From Halobacteriales archaeon YIM A00010 (GTDB lineage: Archaea; Halobacteriota; Halobacteria; Halobacteriales; Haloarculaceae): a DNA stretch of 64,000 nt. The stretch is taken from assembly GCA_025041175.1 (NCBI GenBank), contig JAKCFJ010000003.1, positions 434,001 to 498,000 of the forward strand. The letters run 5' to 3'. The position numbers and the translations under genes are program-made. This document shows, one piece after another, positions 26,103 to 35,227 of the stretch (position 1 is the stretch's first letter; every line of letters begins with the position of its first letter). Below the pieces are notes generated by a model that saw nothing but the letters and a program-made list of their open reading frames with translations, had not been told where the DNA came from and did not search any database.

Positions 26103-26390
26103 ATGACAACAGTGGACTCGAAAGGGCGAATCGTTCTCCCACAGGAGCTGCGGGAGGCGCTCGGAATCACCCCCGGCACCGAAGTCGAAATCCACGAGAA
26201 AGACGGGAAAGCCGTCGTCGAACCGGAAGACGACCCCGAACGGATCATCGAACGAATGGACACACTCCTCGCGGGCATCTCCGGCGACAGACACCCCACA
26301 CCGTATGACGAACTCGACCCGCAATCGAAAGATCACGTAGACACGATTCGCAGACAGGCCCAGTCCGACTCCGAGACCAGCGATGAGTGA
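26103..26390 (+). CDS. AbrB/SpoVT-type antitoxin (VapB-like)
   Basis: This 95-residue protein begins with a swapped-hairpin AbrB domain (TTVDSKGRIVLPQELREALG, then TPGTEVEIHEKDGKAVVEP). A hydrophilic acidic tail follows, which would contact the toxin. It overlaps the PIN-domain gene by 8 nt, the usual antitoxin-first layout. The ATG at 26103 is chosen because it directly follows the palindrome and gives the correct domain start. It would neutralise the toxin and repress its own promoter via the palindrome. Confidence 0.88.
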   Translation: MTTVDSKGRIVLPQELREALGITPGTEVEIHEKDGKAVVEPEDDPERIIERMDTLLAGISGDRHPTPYDELDPQSKDHVDTIRRQAQSDSETSDE

Positions 26391-26844
26391 GGGGCCGTAT
26401 CTGTTCGACGTCGGAGTGACGGCTCTCGCCCATTCGAATGCACCCGTCAACGATGCAGCCCTCTCGTACGTGCGACGGGCGATTGCGGGAGAGATCGACG
26501 CGATCGTTCCGTATGCGTCAGTCGTCGGGGCTCACAATGCCTTGACGACCTACTATGGAGTCTCGAACGACCGTGCGTCAACACTCATGCAGAACTTCAT
26601 GGATGCGAAACGAATCCATTGGTACGAGGGGATGTCCGAAGAGGTGGTTCGTGGCGGGCTTTCTCGGGCGAGCGAAACGAATATCGGTGGATGGGACGGA
26701 TACTACGCACACGTTGGGAGGGAGGAAGGCGTCGAGACAGTGCTTACTATTGACAATGACTTCGAGAAGGTGCCAGGAATCAACGCGAACGTCATCCTGT
26801 CTTCCGAAGAATTCGCCGCGCTGAACGAATATCTCGGGTACTAA
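26383..26844 (+). CDS. PIN-domain ribonuclease toxin (VapC-like)
   Basis: The 153-residue protein has a PIN-like pattern: LFDVGVTALAH with the first acidic residue near position 9, and GWDGYYAHVGREEGVETVLTIDNDFEKV with two Asp residues near 106 and 125 that would bind Mg2+. A Glu in the middle (ASETN) may supply the fourth acid. Overlap with the AbrB gene makes a complete type II toxin-antitoxin pair. PIN toxins cleave RNA, often tRNA or rRNA; the target here is unknown. Confidence 0.82.
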   Translation: MSEGPYLFDVGVTALAHSNAPVNDAALSYVRRAIAGEIDAIVPYASVVGAHNALTTYYGVSNDRASTLMQNFMDAKRIHWYEGMSEEVVRGGLSRASETNIGGWDGYYAHVGREEGVETVLTIDNDFEKVPGINANVILSSEEFAALNEYLGY

Positions 26845-26879
26845 TTCATAACGGCGGGAGAGATCTACAGTCCGCGCGT

Positions 26880-28115
26880 CTACCGATTGGTGCCGTACAG
26901 CTCCTGCACGTCGCCCAGATCGGGATCGATGTGCGTGACGTCTCCGGTCGCTTTCATCGCGCTCTTGGTGTCTTTCAGTCCATTGCCAGTGACGACGACG
27001 CAGACCGACTCGGCCGGCTCGATGATTCCCTCGGCGAGAGCCGTACGCACGCCAGCGACGGGGGCAGCCCCCGCCGGCTCGGCGTAGATCCCCTCCGTAC
27101 TCCCGAGCGTCCGCTCTGCCGCTAGAATCTCCTCGTCGGTGACGAGGAGCGACGTGCCACCGCTCTCTTCGAGTGCTTTGCAGGCTTTGACCGTGTTTCG
27201 AGGCCGACCCACCGCGATGCTGTCGGCGAGCGTCTCAGCGACCTCGGTGACGTCGTCGTGGTCGTGGAAGACCTCGTGGATCGCGCTCGCTCCCTCCGCC
27301 TGTACGCCGAGCATCTTCGGCGTGTCGTCGACGAACCCGAGATCGGCCATCTCCCGGTAGCCTTTCCATCCGCCGTAGATGGTACAGCCATCACCCATCG
27401 AGAAGACGAGCCAATCGGGGGGATCCTCGCGCGTCTGTTCGGCCAATTCCAGGCCAACCGTTCGTTTGCCCTCCACTTGGAATGGGTTGATAGCGGCGTT
27501 TCGGTTGTACCAGCCGTACTCCTCGGTCGCTTCCGTGCTGAGATCGTACGCCTCGTCGTAGGTCCCGTCCACGGCGAGGACGTCGGCCCCGTAGACGAGC
27601 GGCTGGGCCAGTTTTCCCTCGGGCGCTGCCCCCGGGACGAAGATGCGACAGTTTACGCCCGCCCGAGCTGCATACCCCGACAGCGAGGCGGCGGCGTTTC
27701 CCGTCGACGCGCAGGTGACGACGTCCCGTCCGTGTTCGCGCGCCTTCGTCACTGACACGCTGCTCGCGCGGTCTTTCAACACGCCTGTCGGGCAGTGGCC
27801 GTCGTCTTTGACCTGTGTGTCGACCCCCAGTTCCGCGGAGAGATTCGGCGCTTCGTACAGCTCCGTGCCACCCTCGTTCAACGTCACCGGCTCGGTCTCC
27901 TCGTGAACAGGGAGGAATGCGCGGTATTTCCACTGGCTCGGAATGGTCCCGTCCACTGCCTCCTCGAACCGGTCGAGGACGACGTCGTAGTCGTATTCGA
28001 CTTCGAGAATCCCCTTCACGCCCTCGTGGTTCGGACAGGTGTAGATGACTTGATCCGGATCGTACGTCGCCGAGCAGAGGGTACAGCGAAGCGTCTGCAC
28101 ATGGTCCATAACCAT
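26880..28115 (-). CDS. thrC: Threonine synthase
   Basis: This 411-residue PLP enzyme has an N-terminal zinc-ribbon-like segment (CTLCSATYDPDQ, then YTCPNHEG) found in archaeal threonine synthases. The PLP lysine lies in CPTGVLKDRASSVS, a phosphate-loop ASTGNAAASLSGYAA follows, and VVTGNGLKD lies near the C-terminus. It makes threonine from O-phosphohomoserine. No other threonine genes adjoin. The start is at 28115 or the ATG two codons on (28109). Many haloarchaea have more than one threonine-synthase-like gene, so this copy may have a related role. Confidence 0.88.
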   Translation of the reverse strand: MVMDHVQTLRCTLCSATYDPDQVIYTCPNHEGVKGILEVEYDYDVVLDRFEEAVDGTIPSQWKYRAFLPVHEETEPVTLNEGGTELYEAPNLSAELGVDTQVKDDGHCPTGVLKDRASSVSVTKAREHGRDVVTCASTGNAAASLSGYAARAGVNCRIFVPGAAPEGKLAQPLVYGADVLAVDGTYDEAYDLSTEATEEYGWYNRNAAINPFQVEGKRTVGLELAEQTREDPPDWLVFSMGDGCTIYGGWKGYREMADLGFVDDTPKMLGVQAEGASAIHEVFHDHDDVTEVAETLADSIAVGRPRNTVKACKALEESGGTSLLVTDEEILAAERTLGSTEGIYAEPAGAAPVAGVRTALAEGIIEPAESVCVVVTGNGLKDTKSAMKATGDVTHIDPDLGDVQELYGTNR

Positions 28116-28734
28116 GTCCCCTCGTACGTGGCCACGGAACAGAAATCACCCGCCTTCCATGGACGGGGTGGGTGCGAGAATCGTGACTGCTGCACCCCAT
28201 GTGAGTAAATGTTAATAAATACCAATATTATATTACTATTTATGATTACTATAGATAATACCGAGATATAATTACTTATAATCAGATGGGTCGTCGTGAT
28301 CGATCGTGTTGATAGGTTATTCGTGTTAGTGGGACGGTGGTGGGTAGTCTCGATACCGACCAAGCTCCTCTATACCACCGTTCTGATAGACGTATCAACA
28401 GAAATTTTGTTGTTGTATTATATTATGATCATATTATTTGAGAATCAATAGAATGGTCGATTCACAATCGATCTAAGACGTGTGCCACCACGACCGCTCT
28501 CCGACTCGGTATGCTCTCGTCCACCAGTGTACGGCAGCCCCGCGAGTCCTGACTGCCGAGCATCGGGCGAACTCAGCTGTGGGCATATTCGAGATCGGTG
28601 AACGATACGAAAGTATTCGCGTTCCAGGAATTCGATTTGGATACTGACCGGCTGTTCGAGGACCGACGGACAGATTTCGACGGCAGTGAAATACAGGCTG
28701 TGGTTTTTTCCTGCTCATTACAGTACCTCGGTGT
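28116..28734. other. AT-rich intergenic region
   Basis: About 620 nt with a markedly AT-rich core at 28205-28290 and again at 28385-28450, including a TATGATCATA palindrome near 28425. It contains the threonine synthase promoter on its left. A short open frame at 28598-28783 overlaps the next gene and is not recognisable. Confidence 0.4.
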
Positions 28735-29058
28735 ATGGAGCGCACCGACCAAGACACCGACGCAATCCGATCTCTCCGGATGAGGGACGTCAGCGCGCTG
28801 TTCGAGAGTTCGACGTTCCCACTGACCACCGAAACCGTCCTTGAGGAGTTCGGAAACGTTGAAATCGAGTATCCCCGTGGATCCGAGCCGCTGCGGGCGA
28901 TACTCGAACGGTCGGGGCACGAGACCTACGAGTCTCAAAACATACTGGAGTTAGCGATTCTCAACGGCGTCAGACGGGACGCTGTCGGACGCCCCCGGTA
29001 CAGCGACCGCGGCGATGAGCGAAACGAAACACTCGACCGCCCGATTCAGTCGTTCTGA
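28735..29058 (+). CDS. DUF5789-like haloarchaeal protein
   Basis: The 107-residue protein resembles the small haloarchaeal DUF5789 family. It has a VLEEFGNVEIEYPRGSEPL segment near residues 41-59, a HETYESQNILELAILNGV stretch and a PRYSDRGDE-type end. The function of the family is unknown to me. It is followed after 27 nt by the DUF892-like protein on the same strand, so the two are probably co-transcribed. The N-terminal ~15 residues are poorly conserved in pattern, so a start at the ATG at 28780 (MRDVSALFESS) is also possible. Confidence 0.65.
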   Translation: MERTDQDTDAIRSLRMRDVSALFESSTFPLTTETVLEEFGNVEIEYPRGSEPLRAILERSGHETYESQNILELAILNGVRRDAVGRPRYSDRGDERNETLDRPIQSF

Positions 29059-29085
29059 ATCGCAGTTCGACACTACTGATAGCTA

Positions 29086-30144
29086 ATGACGGGCACCACC
29101 CTCGACGCGTTCACGATCGAGTTACAACGGCTGTACTACCTCGAACGAGAGCTCGTCTCTGACCTCGATACGCTGACATCGGACGTTTCGATCGATACCC
29201 TCGACGATTTCCAGGTGACGGGCTGTCGGAAACAGCTGCAAGACCGCGTCGAACGCCACCGCGACGAGACGGAATCACACATCGAACATCTAGAGGAGGT
29301 CTTCGACGCCATCGACGAGGAACCGAATGCTCGACACGCGCCCGAACTCGACGGCTGGATCGCCGACAAAGAACAGTTCAATAACGTCATCCTGAACGAC
29401 AAACTCCGGCCGCTGTATTACCTCGACGCGGCAAAGAAGCTAGAAGAGATCGAACGGTCGGCCTACGAGCCGGTACGCGCGCTCGCCACACGACTCGAAA
29501 ACGAGGACGAAATCGAGGGAGTCGTCGACAGCATCGAGCACAATATCGAAGAGGAACGGGAGATGCTCGACGATCTCGAATCGTTGGCTGACAGCGAGGC
29601 GGTCGGGACGCTACTCGAGACGAGTCCAGTCGATTCCACCAATCGGTCGTCGCTCGATCGGTCGGGAACGAACATCGAGACGCTCGACGACGTGTTCGTG
29701 TGCCAGCTCCAGAACCTCTACTACATCGAATCGACCCTCACCGACCTGTTCGAGGAGATGGCGGTAGCCACCGATACCGACGAGCTCGGTGAGACGTTCG
29801 ACGAACAGCGCGATCCTCCACAGAACCAGATCGATCGTCTCGAACAGGTGTTCGAAGCGGTCGATCTTCGGCCGACGGATAGTCGAAACCACACGCTCGA
29901 CGGCATCGTCGAGTCTCGGCAGGACCGACTCGAATCGACGAGCGGCGGATCGAGTGATCTGTTCGATCTCGAGACCGCCTTGGCGGCGGAGCGAATTGAG
30001 AAGCGATGCTACGAGGAGCTACTCGCGTTGGCGGACCGGATCGGGTATTCGGACGGCGTCGTCGTCCCCCTGACGGCGAATCGCGACGAAGAACGCGCGA
30101 CGATACAGACGCTAGAGGGAATAGCACCCGAGGATCTCGTATAG
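29086..30144 (+). CDS. Duplicated DUF892 (YciE/YciF-like) ferritin-like protein
   Basis: The 352-residue, highly acidic, helical protein contains two similar halves. Each opens with an LxxLYYLE or LQNLYYIE motif (residues ~13-20 and ~207-214), then an internal HIEHLEEVFDAID or QIDRLEQVFEAVD motif, then a long helix with the EEREMLDDLE or DEERATIQTLE pattern. This is the four-helix DUF892/YciF layout, linked to stress in bacteria. Tandem duplication in one chain is the notable point. Some metal-site acids and histidines of YciF seem degenerate in the second half. A scaffold or stress role is inference. Confidence 0.7.
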   Translation: MTGTTLDAFTIELQRLYYLERELVSDLDTLTSDVSIDTLDDFQVTGCRKQLQDRVERHRDETESHIEHLEEVFDAIDEEPNARHAPELDGWIADKEQFNNVILNDKLRPLYYLDAAKKLEEIERSAYEPVRALATRLENEDEIEGVVDSIEHNIEEEREMLDDLESLADSEAVGTLLETSPVDSTNRSSLDRSGTNIETLDDVFVCQLQNLYYIESTLTDLFEEMAVATDTDELGETFDEQRDPPQNQIDRLEQVFEAVDLRPTDSRNHTLDGIVESRQDRLESTSGGSSDLFDLETALAAERIEKRCYEELLALADRIGYSDGVVVPLTANRDEERATIQTLEGIAPEDLV

Positions 30145-30616
30145 GGATCACCGGAAGGTACGACCGGTCGGTGAGCTTCCGACGGACTGTTCGCTCGTTG
30201 TCCTCGTCTCGTGGACGACACAACTCACCGAAACGAACATCATTTTTGTTGTGCTGTCTGTGAGTGTCGACACTCTGTGGCTCCGACAGACTTTTGATAG
30301 GGTCGAAGCGCAAATCGGTGTCAATCGGCTCATGGGATAGCCGGCAGCCTATCCGTTCCACTCCGAGCTACGTTCCACCCTAGCGAGCATCACGGTGTCG
30401 CTATGCCGGGGCATCGATTGGATCGATGTGTGAGCGATCCGTGCGTGCAATCGGTTCACGCATTACCATCCCCACTTCTACGAGAGCGTCATCGAACTAT
30501 CCAGACCTGTTTCACACCGTATGACGATATTATTGCACCACTATGCTATATTCTAAATTGAGGTAGGATAATTATAAATACCTACTATGAGATCATATTG
30601 TGTGGTAGATCGAGCC
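30145..30616. promoter_or_regulatory. Intergenic region with promoter of the M14 peptidase gene
   Basis: About 470 nt without a gene. A TATA-like ATAATTATAAATACC at about 30568-30582 precedes the M14 peptidase gene. No further structure is supported. Confidence 0.4.
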
Positions 30617-31822
30617 ATGAAACTCGAACGACGACAGTTCTTGACCGCAATCGGAGGACTTGCAGGCGCGAGCGTTTTTGGTACACAAGCCAGCGGCGCT
30701 ACGAGCCACGACGAATCGGCGTACGATCCGGAGTTTCTCGAGAACGATGATCTCCTCGACAACGACGAACTCGAGGCGCTCCTGAAATCCATCGCGGAGG
30801 ACGCTGCGTCCGTATCAGTTACCGATCTGGGTGAATCGACCCAAGGGCGGCCGATCTGGGCGACGTCCGTGGGGGACGGATCGACCGATGTGATGGCGAT
30901 CGCGCAACAACACGGTGACGAGCACATCATGCCCGAAGGTACGATCGCGGCGCTCCAGCACTTGGCGACCAGCGACGATGCTGCCGTCCAGCAGATCTGT
31001 GATGAGCTCACGCTCCATTTGGTCCCTCGGGTGAATCCAGATGGGTTCGTTGCTCGCCAGCGATACAACGTCGATACGGACGCGCCAGCGCGAGCGGGGG
31101 CCGACATCTTCGGGGCTGATATCGGCATCTTCGCGGCTGATAGGCCATTCGTCGGCTGGGACATCAACCGCTACCACTGGGCCGATTGGACCGAGAGCGA
31201 CCTGTATCAAAGCTATCCCGAGAAATTCCCAGAAAACCCCGTCAAAGAGGCACGAGTGCTCTACGATACGGTGCAGACGGTCGATCCCGATTGGATCATC
31301 GATTATCACCGCCAAGGTGAATACGTCGTTGACGAAGACAGGACGTACGACCCGGATCTGTATCCAGAAGAGGAGGTTAGTGAGCCGGAGCCCTATCCAC
31401 CTGACCCCGACGATGCGGGCGCGGGCAACATCGTGACGTCCTCGCTCTTCTGGCCGATCAACGAGGACGTTCCCGAGGATGCGCAAAACCTCTCGAAACG
31501 ACTCGTATACACGATGTATGATGAGTTGACGACGGACAGCGAGACGAACGTCACGTGGTATCCAGGTGGGACGTACGCCGGCATCGCTCGGAACGCCCAC
31601 GGGCTACAGGGCCGGGGGAGTGTCCTCTTCGAACTGAGCGCCGGAACGCTCGGTAGTCGGGAGTACCGGGTTCAGCACGTTGCCGAATCGTTGCTCACAG
31701 CCCTGAACGCGACGGCCGATGGCTCACTGTCTGACGTTGACCCTTCGAACGTCAGACAGATCCCGGGACGTGGTGACGATGTGACTGTTGAGGGAGGAGA
31801 AACTGACACGCACCCAGAATAA
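30617..31822 (+). CDS. Secreted M14-family zinc carboxypeptidase-like protein (Tat substrate)
   Basis: About 401 residues. The N-terminus MKLERRQFLTAIGGLAGASVFG is a twin-arginine signal with a hydrophobic core and an AxA-like end. The M14 metal site is visible: QQHGDEH (HxxE) near residue 105, LVPRVNPDGF, and the third ligand His in IIDYHRQGEY. The catalytic Glu is in SVLFELSAGTLG near residue 340. The domain would act outside the cell on peptides or amides. ATG 30617 is preferred to the in-frame ATG at 30587 because the Tat motif starts right after it. A secreted amidase follows within 100 nt. Confidence 0.8.
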   Translation: MKLERRQFLTAIGGLAGASVFGTQASGATSHDESAYDPEFLENDDLLDNDELEALLKSIAEDAASVSVTDLGESTQGRPIWATSVGDGSTDVMAIAQQHGDEHIMPEGTIAALQHLATSDDAAVQQICDELTLHLVPRVNPDGFVARQRYNVDTDAPARAGADIFGADIGIFAADRPFVGWDINRYHWADWTESDLYQSYPEKFPENPVKEARVLYDTVQTVDPDWIIDYHRQGEYVVDEDRTYDPDLYPEEEVSEPEPYPPDPDDAGAGNIVTSSLFWPINEDVPEDAQNLSKRLVYTMYDELTTDSETNVTWYPGGTYAGIARNAHGLQGRGSVLFELSAGTLGSREYRVQHVAESLLTALNATADGSLSDVDPSNVRQIPGRGDDVTVEGGETDTHPE

Positions 31823-31892
31823 CACCAGCACTGCGACCGGCCATCGGTATCACCCAACAATTACTGTTACGATCAATACAAAATAAAATCAC

Positions 31893-33659
31893 ATGAACGA
31901 CGCTCACGAAACGAAAAGTGGCAGTACTACACAGCGATCGGAGTCGAATGGATCCGGTGCTGGGGCTGAATTCGGCCCTCCTTTCGACCGACGTTCGGTC
32001 CTCAAACTACTCGGTGTCACTGGAGTAACGATGGCTTCCATCCGTCCAGTGGTTGCTAGAGAAGCCCCGGAGGATTTCAGCCCAATCGAAGCGAGTGCTT
32101 CGGAGATTCGATCGCGGTACCTGACCGGTCAATCGACGGTTCGATCGGTCGTCGAGGCGTATCTCGAACGCGTTTGGGAGTACGAGGACGAGCTCGAAGC
32201 GATCATCACGATCAATCCGGCCGTCTTCGAACGGGCCGAGGAACTGGACGCGGCCTTCGAAGCGGGTGGGCCGGTTGGACCGCTTCATGGAATTCCGATT
32301 CTGATCAAGGACAACCACGACACGGCCGATATGGCGACGACGGCTGGTTCGGTTGCGCTGATGGACTCGATTCCGCCGGACGATGCGACGGTGGTCCGGA
32401 AGATGCGCGAGGCAGGGGGCCTCGTCCTCGCAAAGGCAAATCTCCACGAGTACGCGTTCGGGTACGATACGGTCAGTTCGCTCGGCGGCGTGACGCACAA
32501 CCCCTACGATCTCGAGCGATACGCTGGCGGATCGAGCGGTGGAACGGGTGCCGGAATCGCGGCTAATTTGAGCGTCCTCGGAACTGGCACTGACACCGGT
32601 GGTTCGGTTCGGGTCCCTGCGGCGGCGTGTAATCTCGTCGGTCTCCGGCCGAGTACGGGACTCATCAGTCGGGACGGTATCGTACCGCTATCGCTCACCG
32701 AAGACACCGTCGGACCGATCACTCGAACCGTCAGCGACGCCGCCCTCTTTACGGACGTGCTCGCCGGATACGACTCCGCTGATCCCGAAACGGCCGAAAG
32801 CGTGAGACGCACACCACACGCCGAAGGGAACTCCTACACGGACTCTCTCCACGAGGGTGGGCTCGACGGTGCCCGGATTGGCGTTTATCGCGACTACGTC
32901 GGTCCCGTAGAGGAGCTCGAAGAACGGGAAGAGATCCAGGGCGCACGCCGAGTGAAAGCGGTGTTCAATGGGGCACTCGAAGAGATGGAGCGGCTGGGTG
33001 CCACCGTCGTCTCGGTCGAATCGCCGCCGGACGAACTCGTTGCGACGGCAAACGTCGACTCCGGCGACGAGTTCAACCGGGATATCAACCAGTATCTCGC
33101 GACGCTGGAAGAGGGTCCCGAGACGCTGGCGGAAATAGTCGCGTCCGACGAATACGCACCAGAGCTCTGTGAGACCATCCGTGCTCGAGAGAACGTCGAT
33201 GAGAACGAGCTCGATCGGAATCTCGAATATCTGCGCGGTCTCAGCAAGCGCGACGATCTACAACAGTCGGTGCTCGCAACCATGGCCGAGAAGAGCCTGG
33301 ATGTGGTCGTCTATCCGACGATCCGGCGAACGCCGCCGCGTATCGGTAGCGAACAGGGGTGGGGGAGTAACGCTCAGCTGGCCCCTGCGTTGGAGTTCCC
33401 CGCAATAACCGTCCCCGCGGGATTTACCGAGACCGAATCGCTGCCGGTCGGCGTCGAGTTCATGGCGCGGGAGTTCCAGGAAGCGCTCCTCTTCGAGCTC
33501 GCTTACTCCTACGAGCGAGCGACCCACCACCGATGCTCACCGGCTGGCTTCGGGTCCGTCGACGACCCGATCACCGATTGGAGCTCGGCAACGATACGGG
33601 ACTGGAACGACGAACAGCACCGGAACCGGACTGTCGAACGGACGGGACAGTGTGAGTGA
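31893..33659 (+). CDS. Amidase-signature enzyme with Tat-type signal
   Basis: The 588-residue protein has a long polar leader, then DRRSVLKLLGVTGVTMAS, a Tat-like signal near residues 32-50. The amidase catalytic triad is complete: Lys in ILIKDNHDT, cis-Ser in AGGSSGGTGAG and the nucleophile Ser in TDTGGSVRVPA. It would hydrolyse amide bonds, probably outside the membrane. The unusually long N-terminus before the signal may mean a later start, but no better ATG is visible before the RR motif. The 5'-adjacent secreted peptidase suggests the two act on exogenous amides. It is not GatA, because it is exported and isolated. Confidence 0.85.
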   Translation: MNDAHETKSGSTTQRSESNGSGAGAEFGPPFDRRSVLKLLGVTGVTMASIRPVVAREAPEDFSPIEASASEIRSRYLTGQSTVRSVVEAYLERVWEYEDELEAIITINPAVFERAEELDAAFEAGGPVGPLHGIPILIKDNHDTADMATTAGSVALMDSIPPDDATVVRKMREAGGLVLAKANLHEYAFGYDTVSSLGGVTHNPYDLERYAGGSSGGTGAGIAANLSVLGTGTDTGGSVRVPAAACNLVGLRPSTGLISRDGIVPLSLTEDTVGPITRTVSDAALFTDVLAGYDSADPETAESVRRTPHAEGNSYTDSLHEGGLDGARIGVYRDYVGPVEELEEREEIQGARRVKAVFNGALEEMERLGATVVSVESPPDELVATANVDSGDEFNRDINQYLATLEEGPETLAEIVASDEYAPELCETIRARENVDENELDRNLEYLRGLSKRDDLQQSVLATMAEKSLDVVVYPTIRRTPPRIGSEQGWGSNAQLAPALEFPAITVPAGFTETESLPVGVEFMAREFQEALLFELAYSYERATHHRCSPAGFGSVDDPITDWSSATIRDWNDEQHRNRTVERTGQCE

Positions 33660-34070
33660 CTCCGGTCGTGGGTTGCCTCGCTGCGGGCGTGGCCCACGTC
33701 GCGCGGGGTGTTGGGAGCCACAGCACCAACACGTTGGACGTATCGTACTCGTTCACGGGAAAACACGCTCGTCCATCCAGATAGGCAGCCCGAGGAACGC
33801 CTCTGCGATGGATAATCGATGCCAGGTGAAGGCTGTGAGTTGATTACAAGTGTACGGTTGTAATGGAATCTGTCTGGATCCGATCGTGTACCGAATAGGT
33901 TCCACCGCGAGCACCGGATTTCTCAGTGCGTAGCGATGTGTGGAATTTGCGTTCGGCTGTAGCGAACGGCCTTCCCATAATTCCATCAAACACGTATAGC
34001 ACACGAGGCGTAGCTACGGTAGAGGCCCGATCGTAGTGACCTCACGCGGGGTCGAGTACGGCCTATCTCC
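33660..34070. other. Intergenic region between convergent genes, with inverted repeat
   Basis: About 410 nt. An inverted repeat ATTACAA-N8-TTGTAAT spans 33843-33864 and could act as a terminator or a protein site. No recognisable gene is present; short frames on both strands lack family features. Confidence 0.4.
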
Positions 34071-35132
34071 CTACTCGGCCTCCGGCGTTGGCGTGCGACG
34101 TTCGGAACGGACCGTATCGATGACGCCACGGAGGTAGCCAACAGTGAACCCCCGAGCGCGGTGTCGCCAGTCGTCGTCACCGGCCATCTTCGGCACGTGA
34201 TCGGGAATCACAGCGCCCTCGAAGCCGGCGTCGCACAGCGCGCGAACTGCGTCGGCGGGCTCGAAGTTGCCGTCGTCGACGTACGTTTCATGGAACTGTG
34301 GCACCGTTCCGACGACATCGCGGAAGTGGACGAAAACGATCTCGCCGCCGAACCGCCGGATCACCTCGGTCACGTCTTCGCCCATCTGTGAGAAACAACC
34401 CAGACAGAGCTTCAGTCCGTGGTTGTCGCTCGGGACGAGGTTCATCGCCGTCTCGAAGTTCTCGGCATTGCGAAAGAGGCGCGGGATTCCGCCGAGCGAT
34501 TCGAGGACCGGGGGATCGGCCGGGTGGAGTGCGAGCTCGACACCGGCCCGTTCCGCGACCGGAAGCACCGTTTCGAGGAACCGCCGGTAGTTGTCCCAGA
34601 ACTCGTCTTCGGTGTACTCCCGGTCGAGACCGGGCGCGAGCTCGTGAGGCGCCTCGAGCTCGTCGAAATCGAACGCGGTGGCTTCCGCCCCACCCCGGAT
34701 TTCGACCGGCGACGTTCGCATCGGAACCACGCTCCGGGGGTTCCACTGGTAGCCCAGTATCGGAATGTCCGCTTCTCCGAGGTTCTCGATCAGGGTTGTG
34801 ATTCGATCGAGCGCCTCGTCAGCGCCGTCGCGACCGAACATGATGTCGCCGTACATCGAATACGGAAGCGATTGAATGCCGGTCAGCGAGAGACCGGTGT
34901 CTTCGACCCGTTCTCGAGCGTTCTCGAACTCGGAGACCGAGGGGACATCGTCGGGACCAACCGCGATGGTATCGGTGCCGTCGAGATCGTTGAACTCGTC
35001 GGGTTCTTCGTCCGTATCGGCGTGATCGACGAAGACGTCAGTCGCGCCGAGCTGACGGATGTACTGCAATCGCGGCGTCGAAAGCGACCGTGTGCGAACG
35101 CCGACTCGAACGGAGGCGCGTCTACTGTCCAT
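34071..35132 (-). CDS. Mannonate dehydratase (UxuA)-like TIM-barrel protein
   Basis: The 353-residue protein resembles UxuA/xylose-isomerase-like barrels. It has a RLQYIRQLGATDVFVDH opening, GVELALHPADPPV mid-chain, a LKLCLGCFSQMGEDV stretch, and GEIVFVHFRDVVG and VIPDHVPKM near the C-terminus. The His and Cys residues in HPADPP, CLGC, VHFRD and PDHVP match the metal and active-site positions expected for mannonate dehydratase. UxuA makes 2-keto-3-deoxygluconate from D-mannonate. The other sugar-acid genes downstream support a dehydratase or isomerase role. A TATA-like TACATTA lies about 25-30 nt before the ATG, so a leaderless start at 35132 is favoured. Confidence 0.75.
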   Translation of the reverse strand: MDSRRASVRVGVRTRSLSTPRLQYIRQLGATDVFVDHADTDEEPDEFNDLDGTDTIAVGPDDVPSVSEFENARERVEDTGLSLTGIQSLPYSMYGDIMFGRDGADEALDRITTLIENLGEADIPILGYQWNPRSVVPMRTSPVEIRGGAEATAFDFDELEAPHELAPGLDREYTEDEFWDNYRRFLETVLPVAERAGVELALHPADPPVLESLGGIPRLFRNAENFETAMNLVPSDNHGLKLCLGCFSQMGEDVTEVIRRFGGEIVFVHFRDVVGTVPQFHETYVDDGNFEPADAVRALCDAGFEGAVIPDHVPKMAGDDDWRHRARGFTVGYLRGVIDTVRSERRTPTPEAE

Positions 35133-35227
35133 ACACTATGCCTTCCACCCACCAACTAATGTATTCCGGCTCCCCCAGCGGCTTCGAGGTGGGCCGGATT
35201 CGGCTGTCGAGTCGTGCTCGGGGTGGG

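Noticed and set aside
28598-28783. 61-codon forward frame before the DUF5789-like gene
   Set aside because: Overlaps the better-supported gene in another frame and is not recognisable.
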